A stretch of DNA of 64,000 bases from the NCBI RefSeq assembly GCF_019132875.1, contig NZ_JAHSPF010000001.1, positions 434,001 to 498,000 on the forward strand, written 5' to 3'. The stretch comes from Erwinia phyllosphaerae (lineage in GTDB: Bacteria > Pseudomonadota > Gammaproteobacteria > Enterobacterales > Enterobacteriaceae). The position numbers and the translations under genes are program-made. This document shows, piece by piece, positions 62,787 to 64,000 of the stretch. Positions within the stretch are counted from its first letter, which is position 1, and each line of letters opens with the position of its first letter. The notes under the pieces were generated by a model. It did no database searches. It had not been told where the DNA came from and was given only the letters and a program-made list of their open reading frames with translations.

Positions 62787-63503
62787 ATGAGTGCCATGAA
62801 TCAGGAACCGCTTAGCCCACTCGTTCTGGTGGTTGAAGATGAACCCAAGCTCGGCCAGCTGCTGGTCGATTATTTACAGGCGGCCAACTACCGTACCCAC
62901 CACCTTCTGCGTGGCGATGAGGTGCTGGAATGGGTAAAGCAAACGCCGCCGGACTTAATGCTGCTGGATTTAATGCTGCCGGGCGTGGATGGCCTGACGC
63001 TGTGCCGGGAAATTCGCCGTTTTTCCGAACTGCCGGTGATTATGGTCACGGCCCGTACCGAAGAGATCGACCGCTTACTGGGGCTGGAAATTGGCGCAGA
63101 TGACTATATTTGCAAGCCGTTCAGCCCGCGTGAAGTGGTTGCCCGCGTAAAAACCATCCTGAAACGCTGTAAACGTACGCCAGAAGAGGCGCAAAAAGCG
63201 TCGCTGTTAGTGGTGGATGAAAAACGTTTTCAGGCCAGCTGGGACAACACCACGCTGGATCTGACCCCCGCCGAATTCCGCCTGTTAAAAACGCTGGCGC
63301 ACGAGCCGGGCAAGGTTTTCTCCCGCGAGATGCTGCTGAATCATCTTTATGACGATTACCGGGTAGTCACCGATCGCACCATCGACAGCCATATCAAAAA
63401 TCTGCGGCGCAAGCTGGAGGCGCTGGATGCCGACCAGCCTTTTATCCGCGCGGTCTACGGTATGGGCTATCGCTGGGAAGCGGACGTGTGCCGTTTGATC
63501 TAG
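62787..63503 (+). CDS. baeR: OmpR-family response regulator
   Basis: 238 residues. Receiver domain with [12 protein letters not shown] and the phospho-acceptor Asp in [15 protein letters not shown]; winged-helix DNA-binding domain with [14 protein letters not shown] and [17 protein letters not shown]. Activates mdtABCD and spy in E. coli. A start at 62796 is also possible. 17 bases after baeS. Confidence 0.96.
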   Translation: MSAMNQEPLSPLVLVVEDEPKLGQLLVDYLQAANYRTHHLLRGDEVLEWVKQTPPDLMLLDLMLPGVDGLTLCREIRRFSELPVIMVTARTEEIDRLLGLEIGADDYICKPFSPREVVARVKTILKRCKRTPEEAQKASLLVVDEKRFQASWDNTTLDLTPAEFRLLKTLAHEPGKVFSREMLLNHLYDDYRVVTDRTIDSHIKNLRRKLEALDADQPFIRAVYGMGYRWEADVCRLI

Positions 63504-63551
63504 CGCAATTTACATTCCTGCCGTCAGCTTTTACAATCCCCGCACATTTTG

Positions 63552-63576
63552 TAAGGCCGCAACCTTTGCGGCCTTA
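63552..63576 (+). terminator. Hairpin between baeR and trhP
   Basis: TAAGGCCGC (63552-63560) and GCGGCCTTA (63568-63576): a perfect 9-base stem with a 7-base loop, 49 bases after the baeR stop. Few T follow, so it may be a weak terminator or a leader structure of trhP. Confidence 0.55.
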
Positions 63577-63596
63577 TGTCAGATTGAGACCCCACC

Positions 63597-64000
63597 ATGT
63601 TCAAACCAGAATTGCTTTCTCCTGCCGGGACGCTGAAAAACATGCGTTACGCCTTCGCTTATGGCGCGGATGCCGTCTATGCCGGGCAACCCCGCTATAG
63701 CCTTCGCGTGCGTAACAACGAGTTCAACCATGAAAACCTGGCTATTGGCATTAACGAGGCGCACGCGCAGGGAAAAAAATTCTATGTTGTGGTCAATATC
63801 GCGCCGCATAACGCCAAGCTGAAAACCTTTATCCGCGATCTGACGCCCGTGGTTGAAATGGGGCCGGACGCGCTGATTATGTCCGATCCGGGCCTGATTA
63901 TGATGGTGCGCGAAGCCTTTCCACAGATGGAGATCCATCTGTCCGTACAGGCTAACGCGGTTAACTGGGCGACGGTCAGGTTCTGGCAGCAGATGGGGCT
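63597..64000 (+). CDS. trhP: Peptidase U32 family tRNA hydroxylation protein, 5' part (cut by window end)
   Basis: The first 134 codons are in the window: MFKPELLSPAGTLKNMRYAF, YAGQPRYSLRVRNNEF, FYVVVNIAPHNAKLK and LSVQANAVNWATVRFW. Nearly identical to E. coli YegQ (TrhP), which makes 5-hydroxyuridine at tRNA wobble position 34 using prephenate. The full protein is about 450 residues and continues beyond base 64000. Same position after baeR as in E. coli. Confidence 0.95.
   Translation, partial: MFKPELLSPAGTLKNMRYAFAYGADAVYAGQPRYSLRVRNNEFNHENLAIGINEAHAQGKKFYVVVNIAPHNAKLKTFIRDLTPVVEMGPDALIMSDPGLIMMVREAFPQMEIHLSVQANAVNWATVRFWQQMG

Overview
The window comes from an enterobacterium, most likely of the Erwinia/Pantoea group (Erwiniaceae). 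The frame is the conserved his - gnd - surface polysaccharide - yegH - asmA - dcd - udk - yegE - yegD - mdtABCD - baeSR - trhP order known from E. coli. However, the colanic-acid (wca) genes are replaced by an amylovoran/stewartan-type exopolysaccharide operon with WbaP, Wza, Wzb, Wzc, an EpsG-like polymerase, a WceF-like tailspike hydrolase, a pyruvyl transferase and a flippase. The species cannot be named from the sequence alone.

Layout. 1-5.3 kb: 3' end of the his operon (hisD partial, C, B, H, A, F, I) closed by a hairpin terminator. 5.3-6.5 kb: a YeaK/YbaK-like deacylase and an unrecognised small protein, where E. coli has wzz and ugd. 6.5-7.9 kb: gnd. 8.1-19.5 kb (minus strand): an A/T-rich ABC-transporter-type O-polysaccharide operon, rfbC-rfbD-wzm-wzt, then a 1339-residue methyltransferase/coiled-coil/two-glycosyltransferase fusion, a HAD-like protein and two GT2 enzymes, closed by a terminator. 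20.0-21.9 kb: rfbB and rfbA, divergent from rfbCD, so the dTDP-L-rhamnose pathway is split over two transcripts. 22.0-24.0 kb: galE and galF.

24.2-40.3 kb (minus strand): a 13-gene exopolysaccharide operon led by wbaP/amsG. Its long leader carries a near-perfect JUMPStart/ops element (RfaH) and a candidate RcsAB box about 540 bases upstream of the first start codon. A strong hairpin after wzc looks like an attenuator, and a Rho-independent terminator lies after the last gene. 41.1-64 kb: housekeeping and regulatory genes: yegH, asmA, dcd, udk, a PAP2-type membrane protein, a diguanylate cyclase of YegE/DgcE type that lacks the EAL domain, four 34-bp tandem repeats directly at its stop codon, yegD, an aldo-keto reductase, the mdtABCD RND/MFS efflux operon with its baeSR regulators, and the start of trhP (yegQ).

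How it fits together. Two surface glycan systems lie side by side. The O-polysaccharide is probably a rhamnan: RmlBADC makes dTDP-rhamnose, WbbL-like and other GT2 enzymes start the chain, the large fusion extends and perhaps methyl-caps it, and Wzt recognises the end through its C-terminal domain while Wzm exports. The exopolysaccharide is started by galactose-1-phosphate transfer (WbaP), built by five glycosyltransferases, pyruvylated, flipped by Wzx, polymerised by an EpsG-like Wzy and exported by Wza-Wzb-Wzc. GalF and GalE can supply UDP-glucose and UDP-galactose. The most unusual items are the 1339-residue fusion, the 34-bp repeat array, the EAL-less DgcE relative and the attenuator after wzc.
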